A DNA stretch of 64,000 bases from an uncultured Verrucomicrobia subdivision 3 bacterium. GTDB lineage: Bacteria; Verrucomicrobiota; Verrucomicrobiia; Limisphaerales; UBA11358. Below, piece by piece: positions 16,978 to 26,320 of the stretch (the first letter of the stretch is position 1; the number at the start of each line of letters is the position of its first letter). The notes below the pieces were generated by a model, which did not search any database, was not told the origin of the DNA, and saw nothing but the letters and a program-made list of their open reading frames with translations. The position numbers and the translations under genes are program-made. The stretch is from positions 1 through 64,000 of the forward strand of contig CAILMI010000014.1 of the NCBI GenBank assembly GCA_903835255.1. The letters are read 5' to 3'.

Positions 16978-18557
16978 GATTCCTCTTTCATCTCCTTGCC
17001 CGCTGCCGCCTTCTGCTTTACCGCCTTCGCCGGCGGGGGCAAATGATGCGACGGCTGCAGCATCTTCCCCCAATCCGTCCGGCGCGACATCTCCGCCTTG
17101 ACCGCATCGGACACCACATCGCGCCCATCGCGCGCCTGCCACCCGCCGCCGAGCGCCCGGTAGACGGCAATCAGCCCCAGCACGACGTTGCCCCGGGTGA
17201 TTGCCACATCGTTCTCCACGCTCAATTGCGACTGCTCCGCCGTCAGCACCGTCGTGTAGTCGGTCTGCCCGCCCTTGTATTGGATCAGCGCCAACTCGGT
17301 GGAGCGGCGCGATGCCACCGCCGCCCGGTTGAGGGAAACAAGGCAGCTCTGCTGGTCGGCGAAGTTGGCCAGTCCGTTCTCCACCTCCTGTTGCGCCGTC
17401 AGGACCGTGTTCTGGTAGCTGAGCAGGGCCTGTTCAAATTGCGCGTCCTGCACCCGCACCTGGTTGACCAGCCGGCCGTAGTTGAACACCGGAAACACCA
17501 CCCCGGCGCCCGCATTAACCGCCCGGTTCTGCCAGTTGAAAAGATCTGAGAGCGACGTGCTCCCCTGGTTGTTGGCCGAATAGCCGAAATCGCCCGAGAG
17601 CGAAAACGCCGGATACATGTTGGCCTTGGCCACCCCGATCAGCGCGGAATAGGACGCCGCCTTCAGGCCCGCCTGCCGCACATCCGGACGGCGGCGCAGC
17701 AGGTCCTTGGGGATGCCTGCCGCCAGCTGCGTCGGCGCCACCGGGATGCGGCTGGTAGCGCCGAGGCGCTCACCCAAGCGGCCCGGCGATTCTCCGAGCA
17801 AGACCGACAGCCCGTTTTTATTCTGGACCAGCGAGGCGTTTAGCAGCGGGATTTGGGACTCGGTCTGAGCCAGCCGCGCGGTCGCTTGCTGGAGGTCGCG
17901 CTCGCTCGTCTCGCCGCCCTGGTACTGCGCCGTGGCAATCCCCAGGCTCTCCTTCTGCGTGGCCATATTTCCCTCCGCCACGCGCAACTGCTCTTCGAGG
18001 GTCCGGATATGGACATAAGTGCTGGCCACATCCGCAATCAGCGTGACCATGGCGTCCTCGTAAGCCGCCAGGGAGCCCAGGAATTCCGCGCGGTCGGACT
18101 GGATGCCGCGCCGGTACTTGCCCCAGAAATCGATCTCCCAGGTGGCGCCGAACAGAACTTGGTCCGAGACGAAATTCGGATTCACCCCCGGCACGGACGA
18201 AAATGAATTGTCATTCAGCCGCGTGTACGCCACCTGCCCGGAAACGCCCTGCTCCTGGGGAAAGAGGTTGCCGATGGAGCGGTTGAGGTTCGCGCGGGTC
18301 TGCAGAATTCGCACCCCGGCGATTTGCAAGGAAAGATTACTGCGGCACGCCGTCTCCACCAGCTGATTGAGCACGGGGTCCTTGAAGTTCCGCCACCAAT
18401 ACGTTTCCGCATCGCTGAAGGGGCGGTTGGTCAGGGCCGGACTGGGCTGCCATTGGGGGGCGACGTCCGCTTTGGGGGTCTTGTAATTGGGCCCCACCAT
18501 GCACGAGGTGGACAGCACCATCAGGGCGACGATGAAAAATGAAACCACGCCTCTCAT
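16974..18557 (-). CDS. RND efflux outer-membrane factor (NodT/OprM family lipoprotein)
   Basis: From ATG 18557 the 527-residue protein begins with a lipoprotein signal whose lipobox is LSTSC, followed by MVGPNYKTPKADVAPQW, the standard N-terminus of the NodT family. Two repeats of the TolC type follow, including SLQIAGVRILQTRANLNRSI and, in the second half, DLLRRRPDVRQAGLKAASYS and LSYQNTVLTAQQEVENGLA. It forms the trimeric outer-membrane channel. First gene of the OMF-adaptor-pump operon; the C-terminal ~50 residues are Lys/Ala/Pro-rich. An ATG 12 nt further upstream is also possible. Confidence 0.94.
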   Translation of the reverse strand: MRGVVSFFIVALMVLSTSCMVGPNYKTPKADVAPQWQPSPALTNRPFSDAETYWWRNFKDPVLNQLVETACRSNLSLQIAGVRILQTRANLNRSIGNLFPQEQGVSGQVAYTRLNDNSFSSVPGVNPNFVSDQVLFGATWEIDFWGKYRRGIQSDRAEFLGSLAAYEDAMVTLIADVASTYVHIRTLEEQLRVAEGNMATQKESLGIATAQYQGGETSERDLQQATARLAQTESQIPLLNASLVQNKNGLSVLLGESPGRLGERLGATSRIPVAPTQLAAGIPKDLLRRRPDVRQAGLKAASYSALIGVAKANMYPAFSLSGDFGYSANNQGSTSLSDLFNWQNRAVNAGAGVVFPVFNYGRLVNQVRVQDAQFEQALLSYQNTVLTAQQEVENGLANFADQQSCLVSLNRAAVASRRSTELALIQYKGGQTDYTTVLTAEQSQLSVENDVAITRGNVVLGLIAVYRALGGGWQARDGRDVVSDAVKAEMSRRTDWGKMLQPSHHLPPPAKAVKQKAAAGKEMKEES

Positions 18558-18753
18558 GTGTGCAACCACTGAAATGCAGCGCTCAGGCTGCGATTAAAAT
18601 AGAGTTTCATTGTCCCGCACATGTGAGGACTCATTCAATCGGATATCTCGTCAGATGCAATGCTTCTTTGCCCTGGAATCAGTGCCTATCCAACCGCTAG
18701 GTTATGCTCCTTGCTCCTGTATCCAGAGGTCCACCCGGGGGGCGGACGGCGGG

Positions 18754-19500
18754 TCAATGAATCCAGCCCGCTTTCTTGAACCGCTGCTTCATGGACTTGG
18801 CGATTCCGTCCACGATAGCCTTGCCCCGGCCTTCGACCTTGCTGCTGCCGGTTTCTTCGCCGTAGATTTTCTTTCCGCCGCTGACAATGAGCCCCACCGG
18901 ATTGTGGGTGGCGATCAGCGTCACCACGCCCAATCCCGCACCCGGCGCCTTGCTGCCTCCGTCATTCACGGTGCCGGAACCGATCTTGCGCAGTCCATTA
19001 GTTGTCATTTGAAACCCTTCCACTGCCACCCGGAGTTCGGAAGCCCCCTCTCCAAAGCCGATGAGCACCCGCTTTTCAGCGTTGCCCTCCTTGAGGCAAA
19101 TCAGGTAGCCCCGGACCACCAAATCGTAGACCTGGGGCCGGCTTTCCATCGAGGCCCACTCGGCATGCATTCCCATTTGAGAAATTTGAGCAACCAGATT
19201 GGTGGCCATTTGGTGTCCCAGCTCAACTCCCTGGGCAATCTGCTCCGCCGTCTGGGGCGTCGCGTCAATATCCGGCTGGTCCGACAGCATGGATTCAGCC
19301 GGGATATCCGCGGCGCTGGCCACAAAGTCGTGAACCCAAATCGTGCCGGGGCGCGGGATCGGTCCCGTCAAGTACTGCTGCCGGTCGCTGACCTTGAGGG
19401 AACTGCAGCCGGAAATGACCAGCACCGCGAACAGGCAGGCGATCGGGATCGCTGCGGCGCGGGCCGGGGAGGAACTGTTTTTTAGGGTATTGAATTTCAT
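18754..19500 (-). CDS. DUF4410-like lipoprotein
   Basis: The 248-residue protein has a lipoprotein signal with lipobox VISGC after residue 25. The mature part contains PGTIWVHDFVASAADIP and a C-terminal Gly-rich stretch (GAGLGVVTLIATHNPVGLIV) like those of DUF4410 proteins, whose function is not established. It is on the same strand as, and follows, the secreted protein at 19582-20595 by about 80 bp. No enzymatic motif is visible. Probably outer-membrane attached. Confidence 0.65.
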   Translation of the reverse strand: MKFNTLKNSSSPARAAAIPIACLFAVLVISGCSSLKVSDRQQYLTGPIPRPGTIWVHDFVASAADIPAESMLSDQPDIDATPQTAEQIAQGVELGHQMATNLVAQISQMGMHAEWASMESRPQVYDLVVRGYLICLKEGNAEKRVLIGFGEGASELRVAVEGFQMTTNGLRKIGSGTVNDGGSKAPGAGLGVVTLIATHNPVGLIVSGGKKIYGEETGSSKVEGRGKAIVDGIAKSMKQRFKKAGWIH

Positions 19501-19581
19501 ATTATTTTAGTTTTATTTTAACGACAAAGTGCGGCAACCGGAAGTCGGAGGACAGGAATGATCCCCCATTTTTTAAGAGGA

Positions 19582-20595
19582 TTAACGCCGGCGTCCATAG
19601 GTTCCCCCGGCGCGATTATAAGTGCGGGGATAAACGTTGTTGACCGGCGAAACCGGGTTTACTGCCGGGTTCACAACCGGGGAGACCGCCGCGGCCGCCG
19701 CCGCGGGCCGGGCAACCGCAACCTCTTCCGCCGTCCATCCGTAATACTCCACCGTGGTGTTGGTGGTCGTCGTCACCGAAGTATCGGCTGCCGCAGGTTG
19801 CGAGGAAGATCCGGACGAAGGAGCGCTGGAGACAGGGAGTGCCGGCGACGGGGCGACGACGCGCGGCTGGGTGAGGGCCTGCAGTTCCGCGTCCGATGCC
19901 GCCGCCTGCATTAGCGCGGCCGGATCATGAATCCTTACCCACCATCCGCCAAAAGAGCCCGATTCCCCCGGCAGGACCGTTTCAAAGCAAAGCGACCCGT
20001 TTTGCTTCACGTCTTTCCCGGTCCAGTTCAGGCTCCGGACCCTTTCCCGGTCGTCGGCGTTGGGCAGCAGGGAACAAATGAAATCGACACAGTTGGTTTT
20101 GGACTGGCTTTTATCCCTGAGATAATTCAGGGCGCCCACCTGAATGGCCGCCGGATGGTTGAGGTCGCCGTAGATATTGACTTCATAGCCTCCGCTGGCG
20201 CAGCGGAATGAAACATAGGGGACATTTTTGAAAACGCCGGAAGGGATGACCGTGCCCGGAACCTGCTTGATTTCTGTCGCCCAGGGCTGGTCCGCCAGCA
20301 GGGTCACGATCTGGGCCCAATCAGGAATCGCCCTGCCATTGTTGGAAACGAAGGGGACCGGGGCGGACGTCTTCTTCGACTCTTGGACCAGTGCCGGAGG
20401 ATAGCGGAAGGTGCCGTATTCCATCCGCAGAAGAATGCCGCTGCGATCCTGCTGTAAAATGGTGCCGGTGATCACAGCCCCGTTTTTAAGGACCACCACG
20501 TCCGCCTGAAGCGCGAGCTGAAAACTGAATCCGAAAACCATGGCCACCAGCCACCGCGTGGCCGTGCGCCCGAAGATGAAAGAAGGTGAGTTCAT
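19582..20595 (-). CDS. Secreted protein of unknown function
   Basis: The 337-residue protein starts with a signal peptide (WLVAMVFGFSFQLALQA). The first mature residues, DVVVLKNGAVITGTI, form an SH3-like/LSm-type beta strand pattern seen at the N-terminus of many secreted PVC proteins. The middle part has three or four Cys and ends around residue 240. The last 90 residues are low complexity, rich in Pro, Ala, Val and Ser, then Arg and Tyr, and may be a flexible or wall-exposed tail. No catalytic family recognised. Confidence 0.6.
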   Translation of the reverse strand: MNSPSFIFGRTATRWLVAMVFGFSFQLALQADVVVLKNGAVITGTILQQDRSGILLRMEYGTFRYPPALVQESKKTSAPVPFVSNNGRAIPDWAQIVTLLADQPWATEIKQVPGTVIPSGVFKNVPYVSFRCASGGYEVNIYGDLNHPAAIQVGALNYLRDKSQSKTNCVDFICSLLPNADDRERVRSLNWTGKDVKQNGSLCFETVLPGESGSFGGWWVRIHDPAALMQAAASDAELQALTQPRVVAPSPALPVSSAPSSGSSSQPAAADTSVTTTTNTTVEYYGWTAEEVAVARPAAAAAAVSPVVNPAVNPVSPVNNVYPRTYNRAGGTYGRRR

Positions 20596-20923
20596 GTCGC
20601 AGGGGGCAATCTTAATTATTACGGAATCCGCTCATCATTTTAGAATTTATACAATTTCCCGCATCCCGCGCCCCGCTGGCTGGGGTGCTCATCCGGGGCT
20701 CGGCTCATTCCCGGATCCGGGGAGCAAAACAAGACGGCCTTTCCTGATTGTTTGGCCATGGCCCGTATGCAGGCCAGTCTTATTCATTCCCGTGCCCGGG
20801 TAAAGCCCTGAATCTCTAATCCGGGGTTTGGTTCGCCCAGCCGTCTGAAGATTTTGGCAAAGTGGATTTACTTTTTGGCGATGACATGGGATTTTGAGGG
20901 CTCTGGATTTAAAGATTATTATT
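20596..20923. other. Intergenic region, nothing recognised
   Basis: This 328-bp gap lies between divergent genes, so it must hold both promoters. The first part (20610-20660) is AT-rich compared with its surroundings. No RNA gene, repeat or convincing ORF was found. Confidence 0.5.
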
Positions 20924-21574
20924 ATGAATTCGATGACACCGCCCCAGCTGCTCCAATCCCTCCACTGGCGCTATGCCACCAAGGCCTTTGACGCCACGAA
21001 AAAAATCCCCCGGGATGTCTGGCAGGCCTTGGAGCAGGCCCTCGTCCTGACCCCCACCTCCTACGGCCTGCAGCCCTACCAGTTTCTGAGAGTGGAGGAC
21101 CCCGCCCTGCGCGCGGCGCTGCTGCCTCATTCCTGGAGCCAGAGACAGGTGGTGGACGCAGATCAATTGGTGGTTTTCACCGCGCGCACTGAAATGACTG
21201 AGGCCGACGTGGACAAACTGATCCGGCGCATCGCCGAGGTGCGACAGGTTCCCGCCGCGGCGCTGGAGACTTACCGCGGCATGATGCTCAGCGACATCGT
21301 CCACGGCCCGCGCGGCAAGAAAGCCCTCGAGTGGGCGACCCGGCAGGCCTATATCGCGCTGGGCAATCTGATGACCTGCGCCGCTGTGCTGGGGGTGGAC
21401 ACCTGCGCGCTGGAGGGCCTGAATCCGCTCGAATACGACCGGATTTTAAAACTGGAGGGCACCGGCTATGTCACCGTGGTCGCGTGCGCGGTCGGATACC
21501 GCGCCGCAGACGACAAGCACGCGGGCCTGGCCAAGGTGCGCTACGAGATGACGGATCTGATTCGTTCCGTTTAA
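20924..21574 (+). CDS. NAD(P)H-dependent nitroreductase-family oxidoreductase
   Basis: From ATG 20924 the 216-residue product has the nitroreductase layout: the FMN-phosphate segment SLHWRYATKAFDATKKIP near the N-terminus, PTSYGLQPYQFLRVED, a central ATRQAYIALGNLMTCAAVLGVDTCALEGL block and the terminal TVVACAVGYRAADDKHAGLAKVR. This is the NfsB/NfnB-like group, flavoenzymes that reduce nitroaromatics, quinones or flavins. Its natural substrate is not deducible. It is a single gene with no operon partner. Confidence 0.9.
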   Translation: MNSMTPPQLLQSLHWRYATKAFDATKKIPRDVWQALEQALVLTPTSYGLQPYQFLRVEDPALRAALLPHSWSQRQVVDADQLVVFTARTEMTEADVDKLIRRIAEVRQVPAAALETYRGMMLSDIVHGPRGKKALEWATRQAYIALGNLMTCAAVLGVDTCALEGLNPLEYDRILKLEGTGYVTVVACAVGYRAADDKHAGLAKVRYEMTDLIRSV

Positions 21575-21698
21575 CGGAAATCCCGGACCGCTTTCGAGAA
21601 GTTGGGGCAGGTCGCTCCAACCGCGCCGCGCGCTGCCGGCGTTGCCGCTCGCCACAGAGTAGCAATACGGGCCAATGGCTCTCCGGCTCCTCCTTGGC

Positions 21699-22598
21699 TT
21701 AGGTCCAGAGCTTTTCGGGATATTTGCCTTGGTCGATCAGCTGGCGGATGCTCTCCACCACCTGCGGCCGGTCTTCGCGGTAGGTCACGCCAAACCAGGA
21801 ATCGCTCGTGCGCAATACCTGGACTCGGGCCTGACCGGCGTGGACCAGATCGTTCACCGTGCTGGGGATGTAGCACTCGGATTTTTGCTCCTGACCGCTT
21901 TTTTTCAGGAAGGCCTCAAATTGGGTGCGCAGCTGGGGAAACACCGCCGGGGTGAAGCCCCAGAAATTCATCGAGACTGCCTCGTCGCCGGTCAGCGGGG
22001 TGATCTGCCCGGAGGCATCGGTGTTCTTCGCGCCGGATCCGTCGGGTTCAATCTTCATCATCTCCACCACGGAGGTGAGCTGGTTGCTGCCATCCACCCG
22101 GCAGACGCCCCGCGCCACGCTGCCAAAGCGGGAAAGGGTGTTGCGCAGAATGAAGCCCACCATCGCCGAGTCGGCTGTGCCGGAAGTCAGGTGCTGCGCG
22201 ATCAGCTGGTACGCCTGCTGCCCGTAAAAATCGTCGGCATTGATCGCCGCGAACGGCTCCCGGATGACGGACTCGGCCATGAGAATCGCATGCGTCGTGC
22301 CCCACGGCTTGGTGCGCCCGGCGGGCGCAGAAAAACCGGCGGGCAGCGTGTCCAGCTCCTGGTAAGCATATTCCACGGCAATGCGCTTTTCGAACCGGGC
22401 GCCGATGATGTCGCGGAACTGCTGCTCGATGTCCTTGCGGATGACAAACACGAGCTTGCCGAACCCGGACCGCATCGCGTCAAAAATGGAGTAGTCAATA
22501 ATGGTCTCGCCCGCCGGGCCGACCGGGTCAATTTGTTTGAGGCCGCCATAACGGCTGCCCATGCCGGCGGCGAGAACGAGTAACGTTGGTTTTGTCAT
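21699..22598 (-). CDS. Sugar-phosphate/NTP nucleotidyltransferase-like protein
   Basis: The start at ATG 22598 gives 299 residues beginning MTKPTLLVLAAGMGSRYGGL, the GT-A nucleotidyltransferase signature (LAAGxGxRxG) that binds the nucleotide triphosphate. Other expected parts are PVGPAGETIIDYSIFDA, the KPWGTTHAILMAESVI segment and the metal-binding AINADDFYG. Such enzymes activate sugars as NDP-sugars for envelope polymers. The base and sugar specificity are unclear. An upstream extension to 22805 exists but overlaps aspS on the other strand and lacks similarity. Confidence 0.82.
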   Translation of the reverse strand: MTKPTLLVLAAGMGSRYGGLKQIDPVGPAGETIIDYSIFDAMRSGFGKLVFVIRKDIEQQFRDIIGARFEKRIAVEYAYQELDTLPAGFSAPAGRTKPWGTTHAILMAESVIREPFAAINADDFYGQQAYQLIAQHLTSGTADSAMVGFILRNTLSRFGSVARGVCRVDGSNQLTSVVEMMKIEPDGSGAKNTDASGQITPLTGDEAVSMNFWGFTPAVFPQLRTQFEAFLKKSGQEQKSECYIPSTVNDLVHAGQARVQVLRTSDSWFGVTYREDRPQVVESIRQLIDQGKYPEKLWT

Positions 22599-22765
22599 GC
22601 CCCGAAAAATTAAATAATCCGGCGCCATTGTCGAGCGCGCAAACGATCCCGCCTCGATTTGCCCCGAGCGCCGCAGGGCCCGACCCCGCGCGCTCCCACC
22701 CAAAAAACTCTTTGAAAAAGTAACCCGTTCCAGACAAGATGCGGCCTCGCCACGGCGATTTTTTA

Positions 22766-24565
22766 ATGAAACGTACTCATCACTGCAACGAACTGCGCCC
22801 GTCACACATCGGCCAAACCGTCACCCTGTCTGGCTGGGTTCATTCCCGGCGCGACCTGGGGGGGCTGATTTTCCTGGATATCCGCGACCGCGAGGGCCGC
22901 ACGCAGACGGTGTTTGATCCGTCGGGCCTGGCCAAGGAGCTGTTCGACCAGGCCGCGGCGCTGCGCAGCGAATGCGTCGTCAGCGTCACGGGTAAGGTCC
23001 GTCATCGCCCGGCCGGCACGAACAATGCCAAGATCCCCACCGGCGAGATTGAGATCGGCGTCGCTGCGCTGGAGGTGTTGAACATGGCGGAAGTCCTGCC
23101 GTTCCCTGTGGATGATCCAGAGGCGGCGGGCAAGGTGCATGAGGAGCTCCGGTTGAAATACCGCTACCTCGACCTGCGCCGCGCCGAGATGCTGCACCAC
23201 CTGCGTTTGCGCAGCAAGGTCGCCACCGCCGCCCGCGTGTTTTTCGACGAGCAGGGATTCCTGGAGGTCGAGACCCCCACGCTGTTTAAATCCACGCCCG
23301 AGGGGGCCCGGGAGTTTCTGGTGCCGAGCCGGACCGGCATCGGCCAGTTCTACGCGCTGCCCCAGTCGCCGCAGCAGTTCAAGCAGATCCTGATGGTCGC
23401 CGGCGTGGAGAAGTATTTCCAGCTCGCGCGGTGCTATCGCGATGAGGATCTGCGCGCCGATCGCCAGCCCGAGTTCACCCAGGTGGACGTGGAGATGTCC
23501 TTCATCGACCGCGAGGACATCTACGCGCTGATCGAGGGGCTTTTGAAGCGCGTCTGGAAGACCGCGCTGGGGGCGGACATCCCGACGCCATTTCCGCGGA
23601 TCACGTTTGAGGAGGCGCTCAACCGCTATGGCATTGACAAGCCGGACACGCGCTTTGGGATGGAGCTGGCCGATTTTACGGCGGAATTCAAGGCCAGCAC
23701 CTTCAAGGTTTTTAGCGGAGCGATTGCCGCCGGCGGCGTGGTGAAGGCCATCAATGCGAAAGGTCTGGCCGGCGCAACGCAGGGTCAGATCGAGACGATG
23801 ACTGAATATGCCAAGGGGTTCGGGGCCAAGGGGCTGGCCTTCATCAAGGTGGAGGGGGGCGAATGGAAATCGCCCATCGTCAAGTTCTTCAATGACGCTG
23901 AGAAGCAGGCATTGATTTCAAAGTTGAAGATTGAGGAGGGCGATTTGATCCTGTTTGCAGCCGACCAATGGCTGACGGCGTGCGAAATCCTCGGCAAAAT
24001 CCGGCTGTATTGCGCGGAGGTTTTGAAAGGGCAGGGGAAGCTGGTGATTCCCGCCGACCGTTTCAATTTTCTGTGGGTAATCGAATTCCCGCTGCTCGGT
24101 TTTGATCGCGAACAGAACCGGTGGTATTCGAGCCATCATCCGTTCACTGCCCCGGTCACGGAGGATATCCCGCTGCTCAAGACCGACCCTAAAAAAGTAC
24201 GCGGCCAGCACTACGACATCGTGGTCAATGGCGTGGAACTCGGCGGCGGCTCTATCCGTATCCATCAGCCGGCGGTCCAGAAAACGGTGTTTGAGGACGT
24301 GCTGCAGATTCCCCCGGACATGGTGGCGGCACGGTTCGGCTATCTTCTGGAGGCGTTCAAGTACGGGGCGCCGCCGCACGGGGGCATCGCGCTGGGCTTT
24401 GACCGGCTGATCGCGATCCTCTGCGGCACACCGAGCATCCGCGATGTGATCGCTTTTCCCAAGACGGCCAAGGGCACCTGCCTGATGACGGATTCGCCCG
24501 ACACGGTTGAGCCCAAGCAGCTGCGCGATTTGTATCTGGAACTGAAAACCGCCAAGATTGCTTAA
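22766..24565 (+). CDS. aspS: Aspartyl-tRNA synthetase
   Basis: The 599-residue product is a bacterial class IIb AspRS. It has the anticodon-binding OB fold (GQTVTLSGWVHSRRDLGGL), motif 1 in the LRLRSKVATAARVFFDEQGF region, the flipping-loop ATP segment with TPEGAREFLVPSR, motif 2 CYRDEDLRADRQPEFTQVDV, a bacterial insertion domain (residues ~280-410) and motif 3 GIALGFDRLIAILCG. It charges tRNA-Asp in the cytoplasm. The start codon ATG 22766 is preferred over the upstream ATG at 22739, which adds nine unconserved residues. The gene is followed by a hydrolase with an overlapping or closely spaced start. Confidence 0.96.
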   Translation: MKRTHHCNELRPSHIGQTVTLSGWVHSRRDLGGLIFLDIRDREGRTQTVFDPSGLAKELFDQAAALRSECVVSVTGKVRHRPAGTNNAKIPTGEIEIGVAALEVLNMAEVLPFPVDDPEAAGKVHEELRLKYRYLDLRRAEMLHHLRLRSKVATAARVFFDEQGFLEVETPTLFKSTPEGAREFLVPSRTGIGQFYALPQSPQQFKQILMVAGVEKYFQLARCYRDEDLRADRQPEFTQVDVEMSFIDREDIYALIEGLLKRVWKTALGADIPTPFPRITFEEALNRYGIDKPDTRFGMELADFTAEFKASTFKVFSGAIAAGGVVKAINAKGLAGATQGQIETMTEYAKGFGAKGLAFIKVEGGEWKSPIVKFFNDAEKQALISKLKIEEGDLILFAADQWLTACEILGKIRLYCAEVLKGQGKLVIPADRFNFLWVIEFPLLGFDREQNRWYSSHHPFTAPVTEDIPLLKTDPKKVRGQHYDIVVNGVELGGGSIRIHQPAVQKTVFEDVLQIPPDMVAARFGYLLEAFKYGAPPHGGIALGFDRLIAILCGTPSIRDVIAFPKTAKGTCLMTDSPDTVEPKQLRDLYLELKTAKIA

Positions 24566-24569
24566 GCCT

Positions 24570-25466
24570 GTGGCTGAGGAAATCCCAGCAACGCAAAGTC
24601 AATGGCCCTGGCGCAGGTGGATTCTTCTAGCCGTTTGGACTTTTTTGATGGGCTATGCGGTGATGGTGATCGGTTTTACGCTGCTGCAGCGCTATCTGGT
24701 ATATGTGCCAAGCCATCTGACGCAGGCGTCTGCGGAGGAGTCGGCCGCCAAGGCGGGATTTGTTCCTTGGTACAATGCTGGCCATCAGCTGATGGGATGG
24801 CGGCTGCCGTCCCGTTCCGCTCCCATCGGCAGCGTCTTGATATTACATGGCAACGCCGGTTGGGCTCTCAATCGCGCCTACATGGCGATGCCGATCCAGG
24901 CCGCCGCCCCCTTGGATGTCTATATTCTCGAATATCCCGGCTTCGGATCGCGCCCGGGGTCTCCCGGCGAAGACAGTCTGCTGCGGGCTGCCGAGGAAGC
25001 GTTTGAGAACCTCCCGCGCCAATGCCCCTCTTATCTGGTCAGTGAATCGCTGGGCACTGGGGTGGCCGCGCATCTGGCACGAAAATACCCCGCCCGCGTG
25101 GCGGGGATGGCCCTGTTTGTGCCGTATGACAAGCTGGCCTCCGTCGCGCAGAATCACGTCCCGTTTATCCCCGCTTATTTTTTGTTGTGGGATCGGTTTG
25201 AGCCGCTCGCTTGGCTGAAAGGGTACCATGGGCCGATCAAGGTCATTGTGGCCGGGGCCGATGAAATCATTCCGCCCCGGCTGGGAGAGCAGTTGTATGA
25301 GGGATATCAGGGGCCGAAGCTTCTGGAGATCATTCCGGGCGCACACCATAGCAACACCACGGACGAATCCCCGGAGTGGTGGAAGGAACTTCTGGCTTTT
25401 TGGCAACAGCATTCCGCCGGTTCGCGCCCCGGACCCGTTGATCAGCGACGAGTCACTCCTGAATGA
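24570..25466 (+). CDS. Membrane-anchored alpha/beta hydrolase
   Basis: A single N-terminal hydrophobic helix (WILLAVWTFLMGYAVMVIGF) precedes a periplasm- or membrane-facing alpha/beta hydrolase domain of about 250 residues. The oxyanion-hole segment is VLILHGNAGWALN and the nucleophile elbow is VSESLGTGVA (Ser). The GADEIIPPRLGEQL segment supplies the acid and GAHHSNT the histidine. It resembles the serine hydrolase group around YfhR/BEM46. The start is uncertain: GTG 24570 is used, while TTG 24558 would overlap aspS by 8 nt. The 3' end overlaps the rex 3' end by 14 nt, so the genes are convergent. Confidence 0.78.
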   Translation: MAEEIPATQSQWPWRRWILLAVWTFLMGYAVMVIGFTLLQRYLVYVPSHLTQASAEESAAKAGFVPWYNAGHQLMGWRLPSRSAPIGSVLILHGNAGWALNRAYMAMPIQAAAPLDVYILEYPGFGSRPGSPGEDSLLRAAEEAFENLPRQCPSYLVSESLGTGVAAHLARKYPARVAGMALFVPYDKLASVAQNHVPFIPAYFLLWDRFEPLAWLKGYHGPIKVIVAGADEIIPPRLGEQLYEGYQGPKLLEIIPGAHHSNTTDESPEWWKELLAFWQQHSAGSRPGPVDQRRVTPE

Positions 25467-26085
25467 AGTAGCTCAAGTTTTCGAGCTCGATGGCGAGATT
25501 GACGTTGTTGACCATCACATCCTCCGGCACGTCCAGAACGATGGGGGCAAAATTCAGGATGCCGGTGATACCGCAGCGCACCAGCTGATTGGTCACCTCT
25601 TGGACGACGGCGCTCGGCACGGTGAGAATGGCCATCTTGACCGCGTGTTTTTCCACAAACTCCGGCAGGGCTTCCATTCCGTAAATCGGCTGCTTGATTT
25701 TCTTATCCCGTTTGCGCCGGGGTTCCGCATCGAACGCCGCGGTGATTTCAAATCCCTCTTTTTCAAAGCCGCGATAGGACAGCAGCGCCAGGCCAAGGTT
25801 GCCGACCCCGATCAGGATCACGGGCTGGAGGCGCGAGGTGCCGAGTTCCTCTGAGATTTTTTTGAACAGGTCGGTGACGTCATAGCCCAAGCCGCGCGTG
25901 CCGAAGGTGCCGAAATAGGCGAGGTCCTTCCGGAGCTGCGTCGATTTGACGCCGGCGGCCTTGGCCAGCGCCTCGCTGGAAACCGTTCCAATGCCCTTCT
26001 CATGCAGCCGGGCCAGGCAGCGCAGATAAATCGACAGCCGATAGATGGTCTTGCGGGGGATGACAGTGGGCAGCGTCTTTTTCAC
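25453..26085 (-). CDS. rex: Redox-sensing transcriptional repressor Rex
   Basis: The 210-residue protein has the Rex winged helix (ALAKAAGVKSTQLRKDLAYFGTFGTRGLGYDV) followed by a Rossmann domain with ILIGVGNLGLALLSY and a C-terminal swapped helix. Rex senses the NADH/NAD+ ratio and represses respiratory and fermentative genes when NADH is low. No obvious Rex-box palindrome was found in the 235-bp upstream gap, though this was checked by eye only. A lone nuoA lies elsewhere in the window and would be a plausible type of target. Confidence 0.93.
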   Translation of the reverse strand: MKKTLPTVIPRKTIYRLSIYLRCLARLHEKGIGTVSSEALAKAAGVKSTQLRKDLAYFGTFGTRGLGYDVTDLFKKISEELGTSRLQPVILIGVGNLGLALLSYRGFEKEGFEITAAFDAEPRRKRDKKIKQPIYGMEALPEFVEKHAVKMAILTVPSAVVQEVTNQLVRCGITGILNFAPIVLDVPEDVMVNNVNLAIELENLSYFIQE

Positions 26086-26320
26086 GGTTCGACATTACAA
26101 AAGCTCAGGGTTCACGGCAAGTATTGCGGTTTTTTAATAATCGGCAAGGAAGTTGCTAGTGTGATGTGCGCCAGTCTGAGTCGGACCTGAAATTTTCGGG
26201 AAGCCGCATGGGGTGCCGCTTTAAACGCCCGCTAAAATGGGGCGGGAATGAAAGAAATAAAGATCGGGTGTTGAGTTGGCTTGGGCTTGGCTAAAAATGA
26301 CCACCTAGTTCAAAAAACGG

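Noticed and set aside
22599-22765. A T-box upstream of aspS
   Set aside because: No T-box sequence (AGGGUGGNACCGCG) or leader structure was seen, and such leaders are rare in Gram-negative bacteria.
26086-26320. A Rex-box palindrome in the rex upstream gap
   Set aside because: No TTGTGAAxxxxTTCACAA-like site was found by eye.
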